Assembly: GCF_003067705.1 (NCBI RefSeq)
Contig: NZ_QANL01000003.1
Coordinates: 310,001-374,000, forward strand
DNA: 64,000 nucleotides
Direction: 5' to 3'
Source: Planctomonas deserti
Lineage (GTDB): Bacteria; Actinomycetota; Actinomycetes; Actinomycetales; Microbacteriaceae
The notes under the pieces are model-generated. The model made no database searches and had not been told where the DNA came from. It saw nothing but the letters and a program-made list of their open reading frames with translations. Position numbers and translations under genes: made by a program. Below, piece by piece: positions 63,647-64,000 of this stretch. Each line of letters begins with the position of its first letter. Positions within the stretch are counted from its first letter, which is position 1.

Positions 63647-64000
63647 TCATGGTTGCTGGTTCCCCATGCCGGCGGACAGCTCGTTCAGGTAGTTGTAGAT
63701 GGTGAACTTGGAGACGCTCAGCGACTCCGCGACCATTTCCACCGCGTCCCGCAGCAGGAACACACCGCGCGCCTGCAGCTCCGCCACCACGGCGAGCTTG
63801 TGCTTCTTCTTCATCGCCGCCACCGGCACACCGGCGTCGGCGATGGCCTCGTGGATCAGGTGCGCCGCAAGCTCGTCAACGTCGCGGGGGAAGACCTCAC
63901 CCGCCGTCGTTGTCGGCGCCTGCCTTGACTCCGCCTCGCCCGACCCGCGAATCATTTGCGACACGAGCTGATCGACCGCCAGCCAGGATGACAGGTCGGT
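63647..64000 (-). CDS. DauR/YheO-like helix-turn-helix regulator, C-terminal part (continues beyond window)
   Basis: The visible 117 residues are the C-terminal region of a YheO/DauR-type regulator: SSWLAVDQLVSQMIRGSG, a linker, then the HTH_22 block KKHKLAVVAELQARGVFLLRDAVEMVAESLSVSKFTIYNYLNEL. The frame stays open to the window end, so the PAS-like N-terminal domain lies outside; the GTG at 63964 is an internal codon, not the start. DauR represses D-arginine use in Pseudomonas; homologues elsewhere regulate amino acid genes. Here the target is unknown. Confidence 0.85.
   Translation of the reverse strand, partial: TDLSSWLAVDQLVSQMIRGSGEAESRQAPTTTAGEVFPRDVDELAAHLIHEAIADAGVPVAAMKKKHKLAVVAELQARGVFLLRDAVEMVAESLSVSKFTIYNYLNELSAGMGNQQP

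Overview
The window is a high-GC actinobacterial chromosome segment, most likely from a member of the Microbacteriaceae. The inference rests on the core gene content and order (ddl, recO, uppS, glyS, then dusB, dgt, dnaG), the eukaryote-type class II glycyl-tRNA synthetase, frequent GTG starts, and DUF222/HNH and oligopeptide ABC genes typical of that family.

Bases 1-28655 look like stable chromosome. They hold a 3' piece of ddl, then recO-uppS and glyS, a secreted beta-helix protein, a FrnE-type DsbA oxidoreductase, a YbaK deacylase, dusB-dgt-dnaG, a long oligopeptide ABC transporter operon that runs on into a TfoX-like protein, a 2-hydroxyacid dehydrogenase and a lactonase, tRNA-Asn(GTT), an SPFH membrane protein, the azlCD exporter pair, a DUF222/HNH nuclease gene bracketed by short palindromic repeats, peptide deformylase, a NIPA/DMT-like transporter, a GT4 glycosyltransferase, and a tRNA with a CAT anticodon. 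No gene here is visibly broken.

Bases 28733-61144 appear to be an old genomic island. The 3' 37 bases of the CAT tRNA (28696-28732) are repeated with five mismatches at 61145-61181, as expected for attL/attR. Between them lie accessory modules: SDR dehydrogenases, an MFS exporter, a monooxygenase-SDR-alcohol dehydrogenase set, three HTH/MmyB-type regulators placed next to redox or transport genes, a TetR-SDR pair with a symmetrical double promoter, two APH-fold kinases, several small membrane proteins, and a LacI-controlled sugar ABC transporter with an aldo/keto reductase, an epimerase-like SDR and a tautomerase. No integrase remains; a resolvase C-terminal scrap and a cut-off aldo/keto reductase are the only mobile or junction debris. 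At least five genes in this stretch are interrupted by single-base lesions.

Bases 61182-64000 carry a divergent EamA exporter/MocR regulator pair whose start codons overlap, and the C-terminal part of a DauR/YheO-like regulator that runs off the window.

No CRISPR array, rRNA, prophage or recognisable defence system was seen. The strongest candidates for undescribed biology are the island itself, the LacI sugar cluster, and two compact divergent promoter designs (TetR/SDR and EamA/MocR).
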